The notes beneath the pieces are model-generated. The model ran no database searches, was not told the origin of the DNA, and saw only the letters and a list, made by a program, of their open reading frames with translations. A stretch of DNA of 34,352 nucleotides from Bacteroidota bacterium (GTDB lineage Bacteria > Bacteroidota > Bacteroidia > Flavobacteriales_C > GCA-002722245): positions 24,255 through 58,606 of the forward strand of contig JAPLEZ010000013.1 of assembly GCA_026390935.1 (NCBI GenBank), read 5' to 3'. The position numbers and the translations under genes were made by a program. Below are positions 1 to 6,867 of the stretch, piece by piece. How positions within the stretch are numbered: position 1 is the first letter of the stretch; each line of letters starts with the position of its first letter.

Positions 1-84
1 AGTTGACGGCTATTGTCTTTATTTTATTTGCTTTTGGAAACAAAATAATCACTGGGAAGTATAAGCTGCAGATAAAAATTTTCT

Positions 85-2415
85 ATGATAAAAAAACTAC
101 TCTTCTCCTTAATGCTGCTTAGTGCAGTAGAATCTGTAAAAGCACAAATTGCCGATCAGAAAAATATGCCTTGGACTGATGCATCTCCAAACGGACAGCC
201 AGGGCTATATTCCAAAGGAACGCAGCTTATGCAAGTATTTACAGCCGGTATGAATGGAGATATGGATAGTATAGATTGTCCAGTTGAGTTTGCCAGTGAT
301 TGCGGTTCAACACAAGTGTTGAGATTTACGGAAGAAATTTATGAAGGGGAATGGGGCACATCGGTAAAATTGGTGAATACGCATATAGATTCTGTGTATT
401 CTCCAAATCGCGTTTATCGAACAGGATACCGATTAAAAACTCCAGTAAAAGTCAAGTGTGGCCAGAAATATACGATGCTCATCACCATGATGGATAACGG
501 AACTCGCTGTGGTCAATATAATCTTGCTAATACTGTTTATGCGAATTTTGTAGTTTCAAGCATGCCTCCCCTTTTACTCAACACCGCTGAATCTCAAAGG
601 TATTCTTCGGGCAGTACTAATAATTGTAGTTTAGGATACCGCACTTATGTGTCCAATTCAGCTGACACAATAGTAAGCGTAAGCAATGGTCAGTTTTGTA
701 AAACAGGCAGTGTTGTGTTGGGAGCCAGCGCTAATTCTTGCAACATTCTATGGTATACTGACGCAGTTGGTGGTGTAGCAATTGCAAATGGAACTTCTTA
801 CACCACTCCTGTCCTTTCAGCAACTACTACTTACTACGTTTCAACAACAAGTCTTCCCAATAAAAGAAAGGCAGTAGTGGCTGCAAATAAAGTCAATGCT
901 GATGCGTCTGTAAATGGGGCTTTATTAACGGCTGCGGAAACCGGCGCTACCTATCAGTGGTTGAATTGTAATTCCAATAATGCTTTTGTAGCCAACGCTA
1001 CATCGAAAACTTTTACCGCAAATACCAATGGACAATATTCAGTAATAGTTTCGAAAAACAGTTGCGTTGACACTTCCGACTGTATTGCGGTGACGGCAAT
1101 TTCAAATTGGACGAATTTGGCAGCTGGAAATGCATTTGTGCTTGCATTAAAAAGTAATGGAACGCTTTGGTCATGGGGATCAAATGTATATGGGCAATTG
1201 GGTGTGGGATCTAAAGATGATACTATTACTAGTCCTGTGCAGGTTGGAACCGATGCCGATTGGGCGCAAATATCTGCTAGTGCTTTCTCTAGTTTAGCAT
1301 TAAAATCCGACAGTACATTATGGTCGTGGGGTGATAATTATTATGGGGAAGTAGGTGACGGTACATATACTGCAAGAACTTCACCTATAAAAATTGGTGC
1401 TAGCAAATGGAGAAGTATTTCTTCAGGTTCCTTTAATAGTTTTGCAATAAGATCCGACGGTACATTGTGGGCTTGGGGTGAAAATGGTGACGGGCAGTTG
1501 TGTGATGGAACTTACGACGACAAAAATGCGCCGGTTCAAATTGGAACTGCTCAGTGGTTGAGTGTATCAGGTGGCGACAGTCATGTTTTGGCAATAAAAT
1601 CTGATAGCACTTTGTGGGCCTGGGGTGGTAACGTAAACGGTCAACTGGGTGATGGAACCAATATGTTTAGTTTGTCTCCTATTCAAATTAGCAATGCACA
1701 TTGGAAGATGGTTTCGGCCGGAAATCAATATAGTATGGCATTGAAGTCAGACGGTACGCTGTGGTCATGGGGATTCAATTATTTCGGACAATTAGGCAAT
1801 GGAGATTCCCAGGTTAGTTCAAATACTATGGGACAGGTTGGAAGCGCTAACAACTGGTCGCAAATAAAGGCTAGTATGCTTAGTCATAGTATAGGAATCA
1901 AAAACGACAAAAGCTTGTGGGCTTGGGGTTACAATTCTTCAGGTCAAATCGGCGATGGAACCAAAGTGGACGTGCTCACGCCAATGCACATAGGAAATGA
2001 TTTATGGACCTTGGTTGTTCCTGGTGTTGAGTTTAGTATTGGTTTGAAGTTAGATAAATCAATATTTTGCGGGACAGGATATAACTCTGCCGGACAATTG
2101 GGTAATGGAACACAAGTGGATACAAATGCATATGCATGTGGTTCAGCTGTGATTACCGAAGTGCTTGAAATTTCCGACAATAAATATTTGAATGTATATC
2201 CTAATCCAAATGCAGGAATTTTTACTGTTACTAGCGTCAATGAAATCCCTAAGAATATTAATGTTTTAGATGTTACGGGAAGAACAGTGCTGACTGTAAA
2301 TCCTAACAATGAAACAAGTACGTTGGTTTTAGAAGAGTTTAATGATGGTGTGTATTTTATTAAAGTGCAGTTAATGCAGAACACCGAAACTATTAAAATG
2401 GTTTTGCAGAAATAA
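85..2415 (+). CDS. Secreted RCC1-type beta-propeller protein with T9SS sorting tail
   Basis: Predicted cell-surface or secreted protein of 776 residues. A signal peptide (residues 1-20, cut near VKA/QI) is followed by a beta-rich N-terminal region (about 25-190). Two Ig-like segments follow (about 195-260 with a WYTDAVGG core, and 275-335 with a TYQWLNC core). Residues 341-686 hold seven RCC1-like repeats, each with an LWSWG/LWAWG strand and a GQLGDG-like turn, which is enough for one closed seven-bladed propeller. Residues 694-776 form a Por-secretion tail (YPNPNAG start, GVYFIKV near the end), so export by T9SS and processing at the outer membrane is expected. RCC1 propellers usually bind proteins; the ligand here is unknown. 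It is monocistronic: a strong terminator follows 54 bp after the stop. The last blade is the most divergent (IFCGTGYN in place of LWAWGYN). Confidence 0.9.
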   Translation: MIKKLLFSLMLLSAVESVKAQIADQKNMPWTDASPNGQPGLYSKGTQLMQVFTAGMNGDMDSIDCPVEFASDCGSTQVLRFTEEIYEGEWGTSVKLVNTHIDSVYSPNRVYRTGYRLKTPVKVKCGQKYTMLITMMDNGTRCGQYNLANTVYANFVVSSMPPLLLNTAESQRYSSGSTNNCSLGYRTYVSNSADTIVSVSNGQFCKTGSVVLGASANSCNILWYTDAVGGVAIANGTSYTTPVLSATTTYYVSTTSLPNKRKAVVAANKVNADASVNGALLTAAETGATYQWLNCNSNNAFVANATSKTFTANTNGQYSVIVSKNSCVDTSDCIAVTAISNWTNLAAGNAFVLALKSNGTLWSWGSNVYGQLGVGSKDDTITSPVQVGTDADWAQISASAFSSLALKSDSTLWSWGDNYYGEVGDGTYTARTSPIKIGASKWRSISSGSFNSFAIRSDGTLWAWGENGDGQLCDGTYDDKNAPVQIGTAQWLSVSGGDSHVLAIKSDSTLWAWGGNVNGQLGDGTNMFSLSPIQISNAHWKMVSAGNQYSMALKSDGTLWSWGFNYFGQLGNGDSQVSSNTMGQVGSANNWSQIKASMLSHSIGIKNDKSLWAWGYNSSGQIGDGTKVDVLTPMHIGNDLWTLVVPGVEFSIGLKLDKSIFCGTGYNSAGQLGNGTQVDTNAYACGSAVITEVLEISDNKYLNVYPNPNAGIFTVTSVNEIPKNINVLDVTGRTVLTVNPNNETSTLVLEEFNDGVYFIKVQLMQNTETIKMVLQK

Positions 2416-2468
2416 TATTTGCTACTAAAATTTGACTCACGCGCTCACGTTTGTGTAAATACAAAGAG

Positions 2469-2498
2469 AGGCTGTTCTTAATCGAACAGCCTTTTTTG
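2469..2498 (+). terminator. Rho-independent terminator after the RCC1 protein gene
   Basis: Perfect 9-bp stem AGGCTGTTC/GAACAGCCT with a 6-nt loop, followed directly by a T-rich tract. It lies 54 bp downstream of the stop codon and ends the plus-strand transcript. Confidence 0.9.
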
Positions 2499-2533
2499 TT
2501 TTCTTCTGTCCACAATTTTTCTTTTTATGTATA

Positions 2534-2557
2534 AGGGTGAAAGATTTTTTCGCCCCT
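2534..2557. repeat. Degenerate copy of the AGGGGCGAAA hairpin repeat
   Basis: An imperfect inverted repeat (AGGGTGAAA / TTTCGCCCCT) matches the perfect hairpin at 4982-5009 with one indel and one substitution. It lies between the convergent RCC1-protein and barrel-protein genes. It is probably an old copy of a small interspersed palindrome. Nothing else is recognised between 2499 and 2613. Confidence 0.45.
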
Positions 2558-2613
2558 GCAATGGATGGTGTTATCAGAAGGGCAAAATGTGCTTCTATCC
2601 TGTGATCTAGTCT

Positions 2614-3312
2614 CTAATTATTCAATTTATAACACAGTTTGATGTTCCAAGGAAAAGTAATGGAGCTAAAATCTCCATTTTTAAAGGTGAGTGGTATTGG
2701 CAATATATCGCTACCAAGAAGATGATCATCGGGCTGTGATCTATTGTAGTGAATGTTGTGACCACTCATAAAACCCAGACCCATAAAGGCGTCTACCGCC
2801 AATTTTTTTCCAATTGAAAATTGAATTCCCAAACGTAGTGAATTCAAGAAAATATCGCGATGAATTTTCACTCTTTCATTGTATCTGCTGTTAGTCGGCA
2901 TTGTGCTTTCTCCAGCTGCTACAAACGTAAGGTCTCTCATGCCCGTTTGTGAAATAAAGGTGCTGTTGAACGACAAGTAGCCATGTAAAGCTTCCTCTTT
3001 ATTTAAATATATTTTTGCTTCATAAGCTGCTTTAAATCCCGGAAAACTGTTTAAATGTGCGTCATTTGGAATGTATAAGCCTCCAGTAATTTGGGATGAA
3101 AAATAGTTGTTGTGACGATGTTCAAAATCTATGGCAGCGCAAGGCAAAAGATTATATGGTACAAATGAAAAGGGAGAGAATTTAAGATAGTTTTTGGTGT
3201 AATAAGTAGTGTCTTGTTTTTTGAAACCTGCTATCGCATTGTGATTGATTAAAATCAAAAAAAATAGTAGAGAGGCTAGCAAACATTTGTTGCAGCTGTT
3301 TAGCTTTTTCAT
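2614..3312 (-). CDS. Putative outer-membrane beta-barrel protein, unknown function
   Basis: 232 residues. A lysine-containing N-terminus and a hydrophobic stretch (about 10-28, ending NAIAG) form a signal peptide. The rest is an alternation of short amphipathic strands with aromatic and glycine residues (KFSPFSF, FSSQITGGLY, GYLSFNSTF, SLRLGIQFSIG, LAVDAFMGLGFMSG), and the protein ends in a strand (NIKLCYKLNN). This layout resembles small Bacteroidota barrel proteins of the DUF3575 kind, but no diagnostic motif is seen. It is convergent with the RCC1-protein gene and has no apparent operon partner. A shorter start inside the signal peptide is unlikely because it would remove the hydrophobic core. 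Confidence 0.6.
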   Translation of the reverse strand: MKKLNSCNKCLLASLLFFLILINHNAIAGFKKQDTTYYTKNYLKFSPFSFVPYNLLPCAAIDFEHRHNNYFSSQITGGLYIPNDAHLNSFPGFKAAYEAKIYLNKEEALHGYLSFNSTFISQTGMRDLTFVAAGESTMPTNSRYNERVKIHRDIFLNSLRLGIQFSIGKKLAVDAFMGLGFMSGHNIHYNRSQPDDHLLGSDILPIPLTFKNGDFSSITFPWNIKLCYKLNN

Positions 3313-3520
3313 GAGCGATTACTTTAATACAGTAGTTAGTTACTATTGCTATAGACTTTAATTTTTGAAATAGGTTGCTTTGCAATTGGTTGCTTTGCTG
3401 CGTATTTGTATAGCAGCGCAATTGATAATTGCAGTGGAAGAGCTTTGATGAAAGTAGGGTTGCCCCTATAATGTGTTGTGTTTTACAATGAAAAGAAAGA
3501 CATAAGTCTTCTATTTCATG

Positions 3521-3892
3521 TTATTTCTTTTTCTTTTTAGTCGCAGGATTGTGTTTTAAGCCCCATTCACTCATTGCTTTCATCATCGCACTTAGTTCCT
3601 TCCCAGCTTTGCTTAGGCTGTATTCTACATACGGCGGTATTACGGGCTTGGCAACTCTAATAATTATTTGATCGGCTTCTAGTTGTTTTAAATGTTGAAT
3701 CAGCATCTTTTCTGTAATTGCCGGAATTCCTTTTTTCAATTCACTGTATCTTTTGGTGCCCGATAGTAATTGGTGAATGATAATGGCTTTCCATCTACCG
3801 CCAATCTTATCGAGGGTAAAGGTAACCGGACAAAGAGTAATGATTTCTTTTTTGTTTTTTTGGTTGGTGGAGCTCATTTTTATCGCCGTCAT
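3521..3892 (-). CDS. HxlR-family winged-helix transcriptional regulator
   Basis: 123 residues. The core matches the HxlR/MarR-like fold: a Cys-Pro start (C21), the GGRWKAIIIHQLL helix, RYSELKKGIPAITEKML (the recognition-helix region) and a wing with EYSLSKAGKEL. Family members such as HypR and YodB sense electrophiles or oxidants through the conserved N-terminal Cys, and C21 sits at that position. It is divergent from an NmrA-like oxidoreductase gene with 125 bp between the starts. That stretch holds two TACT-N8-AGTA operators, so autoregulation and control of the neighbour are likely. Met-6 at 3877 is an alternative start; the more distal ATG begins only seven bases from the first operator. 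The C-terminus is a lysine run, likely disordered. Confidence 0.92.
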   Translation of the reverse strand: MTAIKMSSTNQKNKKEIITLCPVTFTLDKIGGRWKAIIIHQLLSGTKRYSELKKGIPAITEKMLIQHLKQLEADQIIIRVAKPVIPPYVEYSLSKAGKELSAMMKAMSEWGLKHNPATKKKKK

Positions 3893-3898
3893 GATACC

Positions 3899-3928
3899 TA
3901 CTTTAGGGTGAGTACTTGTAATTAAGTA
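3899..3928. promoter_or_regulatory. Tandem HxlR-type operators (two TACT-N8-AGTA sites)
   Basis: Two 16-bp dyads of identical geometry, 3899-3914 and 3913-3928, overlap by two bases, so their centres are 14 bp apart. The second (TACTTGTAATTAAGTA) has perfect 5-bp arms and resembles known YodB/HypR-type sites. The pair lies between the divergent regulator and oxidoreductase genes, and the second dyad covers the -33 region of the oxidoreductase promoter. That fits repression by blocking RNA polymerase. Confidence 0.7.
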
Positions 3929-3946
3929 AGTACAAATATATCTTTG
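3915..3946 (+). promoter_or_regulatory. Bacteroidota-type promoter of the NmrA-like gene
   Basis: A -7 box TATCTTTG (3939-3946) matches TAnnTTTG exactly. A TTG at 3916-3918 lies 20 bp upstream, as expected for the -33 element of the Bacteroidota primary sigma factor. The predicted start near 3953 leaves a leader of about 65 nt. The -33 element sits inside the second HxlR operator. Confidence 0.65.
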
Positions 3947-4017
3947 TTAAACTGAAAAGCAAATAATTTTTTCAGTTAAAAATTTAAATTGAATATTAAC
4001 TTAAATAACCAACGAAA

Positions 4018-4905
4018 ATGAAAATTGTAATCACAGGCTCACTAGGAAATGTAAGTAAACCACTTGCTCAAAAATTAGTAAAATCTGGTCACCAAGTAGT
4101 GGTCATCAGTTCAAAGGCTGATAAAGTAAATGCTATTGAAGAATTAGGCGCTAAAGCTGCCATTGGTTCTGTAGAAGATGTTCAATTTCTTACAGCACAA
4201 TTTAGCGGCGCCGATGCTGTTTATGCCATGGTTCCTCCAACAATGAGTGCAGCAGATTGGAAAGGGCATATTGAAAAAATCGGACAAAATTTAGCGCAAG
4301 CCATTCAAGCTTCGGGAGTTAAAAATGTAGTGCTTTTGAGCAGCATCGGCGCGCATTTGGAAGATGGTTGCGGTCCGGTTTCTGGATTGTATCGTGTTGA
4401 ACAAATCTTCAATAAATTGAAAAATGTTAATTTGGTGTATTTGCGTGCTGGATTCTTCTACAATAATTTATTTGCCAACCTTAATTTGATTAAAAACGCT
4501 GGTATCATTGGCTCCAATTACCAGGCAGATACGCAAATGATTTTGGTTGATCCTGCAGATATCGCAGCGGCTGCTTACGAAAAATTAAATACGCTTTCTT
4601 TCAAAGGACATTCTGTAGAGTACGTGGTGAGCGATTTAAGAACAAATGCAGAAGTTGCTAAATCCTTAGGTGCTGCCATTGGCAAAAACGATTTGCCTTG
4701 GGTTGAGTTTAAAGACGAAGATAGTTTGGGTGGTATGCTAGGTGCAGGTTTGCCACAAGAAATTGCTAAAAATTATGTTGAAATGGGAACTGCTGTTAGA
4801 AGTGGAAAAATGTTTAGCGATTTTGAATTGCAAGGAAAACCGGTGAGCGGTAAAACCAAGCTCGAAGATTTCGCTAAAGTTTTTGCTGCAGTGTACAACA
4901 ACTAA
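4018..4905 (+). CDS. NmrA-like NAD(P)-binding oxidoreductase (atypical SDR)
   Basis: 295 residues. A Rossmann fold begins at once: MKIVITGSLGNVSKPLA carries a TGxxGxx-type dinucleotide-binding loop at residues 7-12. Further atypical-SDR marks are DAVYAMVPP (about 68-76), VVLLSSIGAH (about 104-113) and LRAGFFYNNL (about 142-151), as in NmrA and NAD(P)H:quinone oxidoreductase-type proteins. It is probably a soluble quinone or aldehyde reductase or a redox sensor. The catalytic Tyr-x-x-x-Lys of classical SDRs is not evident. Its placement opposite an HxlR regulator is a common quinone/electrophile-response arrangement. A terminator follows 23 bp after the stop. Confidence 0.85.
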   Translation: MKIVITGSLGNVSKPLAQKLVKSGHQVVVISSKADKVNAIEELGAKAAIGSVEDVQFLTAQFSGADAVYAMVPPTMSAADWKGHIEKIGQNLAQAIQASGVKNVVLLSSIGAHLEDGCGPVSGLYRVEQIFNKLKNVNLVYLRAGFFYNNLFANLNLIKNAGIIGSNYQADTQMILVDPADIAAAAYEKLNTLSFKGHSVEYVVSDLRTNAEVAKSLGAAIGKNDLPWVEFKDEDSLGGMLGAGLPQEIAKNYVEMGTAVRSGKMFSDFELQGKPVSGKTKLEDFAKVFAAVYNN

Positions 4906-4928
4906 AATTATTTGAAATAAAACTGAAG

Positions 4929-4959
4929 TAGGTCGGGAGAAATTCCGACCTATTTTTTT
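4929..4959 (+). terminator. Rho-independent terminator of the oxidoreductase gene
   Basis: Stem TAGGTCGG/CCGACCTA with an 8-nt A-rich loop and a run of seven T, 23 bp after the stop codon. Confidence 0.88.
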
Positions 4960-4981
4960 ATTGTTTGATTTGTGTTTGTCA

Positions 4982-5009
4982 GTAGGGGCGAAAAATCGTT
5001 CGCCCCTAC
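4982..5009. repeat. Perfect 11-bp-stem palindrome GTAGGGGCGAA
   Basis: GTAGGGGCGAA and TTCGCCCCTAC flank a 6-nt loop. It has no T tract and is separate from the terminator just upstream. Sequences of this kind are common interspersed palindromes in environmental genomes. A degenerate copy is at 2534-2557 and a related type (GAGACGCAAAA) at 30079-30100. Confidence 0.75.
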
Positions 5010-5030
5010 GTTGTGTTGATGTCCTCACCG

Positions 5031-5100
5031 CTGCGCGAAGTTTAGCGATAGCGTAACTTTGCGAAACTACGCGTTTACGTGGAAGTTTTCAACTTCCTTT
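5031..5100. repeat. Repeat family A, copy 1
   Basis: About 70 bp, shared with 6617-6686, 12377-12446 and 15823-15893 and in part with 15201-15250. On the plus strand it reads GAAGTTTAGCGATAGCG, then TTTGCGAAACTACG, then TTTACG and ends in the hairpin GGAAGTT-TTC-AACTTCC plus a T run. Nested complementarities (GTTT/AAAC and CGTAA/TTACG in the better copies) suggest a long imperfect hairpin. The last base overlaps the stop codon of the ORF6N gene. Confidence 0.8.
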
Positions 5101-5621
5101 TATCCATTGCTGCTTTTGTACCCAATTCTTTTTCTTGTTTTTTGTTCAACATCCTGTTTGTCTTTTTGAATTAAATAATTGATGGCTTCATAAACATCTT
5201 TAAATTGTTTGTTGTATTGCTTTTCCAATTCACCTAATTTATGGGCTAAATCTTTATAATTAATTGCATATTGGCGAATGTGCACAAAGGTGCGCATGAT
5301 ACTAATATTTACGTTAATCGCTTTATCTGAATTTAAAATCCCGCTTAGCATAGCAACACCTTGTTCGGTGAAAGCAAAAGGCAGGTATTTAGGTTGTTTT
5401 CCTCTCCCCATTTTTAAGGTCACAATTTGTGACCTTAAAACATTCCATTCCTTCTGAGTGAGCTCAAACATAAAGTCTTTCGGGAATCTTTTAATATTCC
5501 TTTTTACTGCTTGTTTTAATGCTTTAGTTTCTGTTTCATAAAGTTCTGCCAAATCAAAATCAAGCATAATTTTGAATCCACGAACTTCATAGATTTTGTG
5601 CTGAATTACTTGTGATTCCAT
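5100..5621 (-). CDS. ORF6N domain-containing protein
   Basis: 173 residues. The N-terminal two thirds match the ORF6N (KilA-N-related) domain: IYEVRGFKIMLDFDLAELY (residues 11-29), then KRFPKDFMFELT (about 44-55) and YLPFAFTEQGVAMLSGIL (about 78-95). The domain occurs in phage and accessory-genome proteins and is thought to bind DNA. The C-terminal third is a predicted coiled coil (LAHKLGELEKQYNKQF onward) with a basic tail. Such genes are frequent as isolated accessory genes in Bacteroidota. The stop codon abuts repeat A copy 1, and a repeat-rich non-coding stretch of over 500 bp precedes the start. Confidence 0.88.
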   Translation of the reverse strand: MESQVIQHKIYEVRGFKIMLDFDLAELYETETKALKQAVKRNIKRFPKDFMFELTQKEWNVLRSQIVTLKMGRGKQPKYLPFAFTEQGVAMLSGILNSDKAINVNISIMRTFVHIRQYAINYKDLAHKLGELEKQYNKQFKDVYEAINYLIQKDKQDVEQKTRKRIGYKSSNG

Positions 5622-5879
5622 AATAGTTTAGTTAAGAAAGAGAGGGTTCTCCGTTTTGTTTAGTTGGTCCAAAAATAAGAAGGAGAGCTTTAAAGGATTA
5701 AAAAAGTTGTTCAAGGTTTTTAAACAAAATGGAACAAGTAATTTGAATTAGTCGTTCACGTCGTAGCTTCAAATTTTTAATTTGAAGCAAAACTTAAAGC
5801 GATTTTCAATCGCATTTGTGTGATTTGAAGACATGAAAGAAAAAGATTGAGCATCGGTATTAAAAATGCCTGAAAAAAG
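5622..5879. other. Non-coding stretch upstream of the ORF6N gene
   Basis: No convincing gene on either strand. There is AT-rich sequence, the presumed ORF6N promoter region, and a short imperfect inverted repeat near 5765-5815 (TTCAAATTTTTAATTTGAAG, then further copies of the same words). It leads directly into the palindromes at 5880-6180. Confidence 0.5.
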
Positions 5880-5913
5880 AATTTCAGATTTCTCTTCTCT
5901 AAAATCTGAAATT
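5880..5913. repeat. Repeat family B, copy 1 (ATTTCAGATT hairpin)
   Basis: Perfect 12-bp arms AATTTCAGATTT / AAATCTGAAATT around a 10-nt loop, followed by ACATATC. The same arms (10 bp) and the same following word recur at 19959-19996, downstream of the HNH nuclease gene. Confidence 0.75.
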
Positions 5914-5957
5914 ACATATCATTACTGTTTGGAACATAATGAACATCACATCCATAA

Positions 5958-6119
5958 CGTCCTTGCGAAAATTTTGTACTCAAAATTGAAGCAATCTCAT
6001 CGTTGTTTAAGAATTGAAATCATCCGTTTTTTCTCATTTCGATAGTTTTCTTATAAAAAATAATAGCTTATCGTGAATGAGATTGCTTCAATTTTGAGTA
6101 CAAAATTTTCGCAAGGACG
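5958..6119. repeat. Perfect 43-bp inverted repeat with 76-bp spacer (MITE-like)
   Basis: Arms 5958-6000 and 6077-6119 are exact reverse complements over 43 bp. Each arm has the ends CGTCCTTGCGA and GAAGCAATCTCAT, which resemble the widespread CGTCATTGCGA...GAAGCAATCTC interspersed repeat, around an A/T-rich centre (AAAATTTTGTACTCAAAATT). Further out, 5919-5936 pairs with 6142-6159 with three mismatches, so the whole structure spans about 240 bp. No target-site duplication was found. The spacer encodes nothing recognisable. Confidence 0.9.
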
Positions 6120-6157
6120 CACTATATATCGGATACGTAAGGTTTCGAACAGTAATG

Positions 6158-6180
6158 ATTACATATCCGAAACTACTGGG
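6158..6180. repeat. Repeat family B, copy 2 (CATATCCGAAACTACTGGG)
   Basis: A 23-bp word beginning ATTACATATCCGAAAC and ending ACTACTGGG is identical to 19988-20010. Here it overlaps the last codons of the four-helix membrane protein gene, so the C-terminus of that protein (SPVVSDM) is repeat-encoded. Confidence 0.85.
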
Positions 6181-6596
6181 GATGTTTTGTTCCTCATCTT
6201 AAATAAAATCAAATTGCCAACTACCAAAACAAAGGAACTACATAGCCATAACCAATACCCTAAATAATAGCCAGGAATATTACTTGGTATACCTCCTTCG
6301 TTATCCGCTATTTTTGTGCATAAAAGAAAGGAGAGAGAAATTAAGAAAGCGGCAATACTTGTAGAAAGGGATGTTATTCGATCAACGAAAAATCCTATCC
6401 ACGCAAGAAATAATAGCGGATTCGCAAGCCATGTCCAATTTGCCCAGCAGGGAATGATTAGTCCCATCCATCCAACAAGCAAACAGCCTAAACCACTAGA
6501 ATCTTTTGAAAAAGTGTTTTGTGTTAGAGAAGTAATATACAATCCTACGCTAAGCGCAAGAAAAATTTGAATGATATGTTTTTTTGAAAGTTTCAT
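6159..6596 (-). CDS. Small integral membrane protein, unknown function
   Basis: 145 residues from the ATG at 6594-6596; a TTG five codons upstream is an alternative. Four hydrophobic helices are visible: IIQIFLALSVGLYITSL, LLVGWMGLIIPCWANWTWLA running into LLFLAWIGFF, TSIAAFLISLSFLLCT, and YWLWLCSSFVLVVGNLILF. A short basic C-terminus follows. The tryptophan-rich second and third helices are reminiscent of small Bacteroidota YIP1/DUF-type membrane proteins, but no family is recognised. The last residues are encoded by repeat B copy 2, which suggests that repeat insertion set or changed the original stop. Repeats lie on both sides. Confidence 0.6.
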   Translation of the reverse strand: MKLSKKHIIQIFLALSVGLYITSLTQNTFSKDSSGLGCLLVGWMGLIIPCWANWTWLANPLLFLAWIGFFVDRITSLSTSIAAFLISLSFLLCTKIADNEGGIPSNIPGYYLGYWLWLCSSFVLVVGNLILFKMRNKTSPVVSDM

Positions 6597-6614
6597 GAAG
6601 CTAAAATTCAATCC

Positions 6615-6861
6615 GGCTCGTAAAGTTTAGCGATAGCGAACTTTGCGAAACTACAGCTTTACGTGGAAGTTTTCAACTTCCTTTTTCTGCAAATTTGATA
6701 TTAAGAGGAGAAGCGCAGCTTCGGTCTTCAATATGTTTCTCTTCGAGAAAAGAAGCACAAAGCTTCTAAGTGGATGCGCAAAATCTCCAAGTAATAGGAC
6801 CAAAGCCATTACCTATGGCTTTTCCTCTTAATATCAAATGCTAAACTTGGAGAGGCGGGGT
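6615..6861. mobile_element. Composite repeat A2+C1 with GCCTC...AAGTTTAGC ends
   Basis: Repeat A copy 2 (6617-6686) is joined to repeat C copy 1 (6694-6855). C is bounded by 16-bp perfect inverted repeats TTTGATATTAAGAGGA (6694-6709) and TCCTCTTAATATCAAA (6823-6838). Inside are hairpins GAAGC-GCA-GCTTC, TTTCTC-TTC-GAGAAA and AAAGCCAT-TACCT-ATGGCTTT (6802-6822). TCTCCAAGT (6784-6792) pairs with ACTTGGAGA (6845-6853), outside the R arm, so the stems interleave. The unit's outer ends read GGCTCGTAAAGTTTAGC and, inverted, GCCTCTCCAAGTTTAGC. It fills the gap between two genes. A second copy is at 12376-12655. Confidence 0.75.
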
Positions 6862-6867
6862 CTATAT

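Noticed and set aside
1104-2140. Tandem DNA repeat or CRISPR in the RCC1 region
   Set aside because: The similarity is at protein level (RCC1 blades); spacing of about 50 codons and DNA divergence are normal for a beta-propeller.
3182-3421. 79-codon minus-strand frame upstream of the barrel gene
   Set aside because: Overlaps the signal-peptide coding region of the barrel protein in another frame and has low-complexity, non-protein-like sequence.
5091-5100. Repeat A hairpin as terminator of the minus-strand genes
   Set aside because: The T run follows the GGAAGTT/AACTTCC hairpin only on the plus strand; on the minus strand the run precedes the stem, so it would not terminate the genes it follows.
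6073-6267. 64-codon plus-strand open frame across the 43-bp inverted repeat
   Set aside because: It is made of repeat sequence, runs antisense to the four-helix membrane gene and has no protein-like features.
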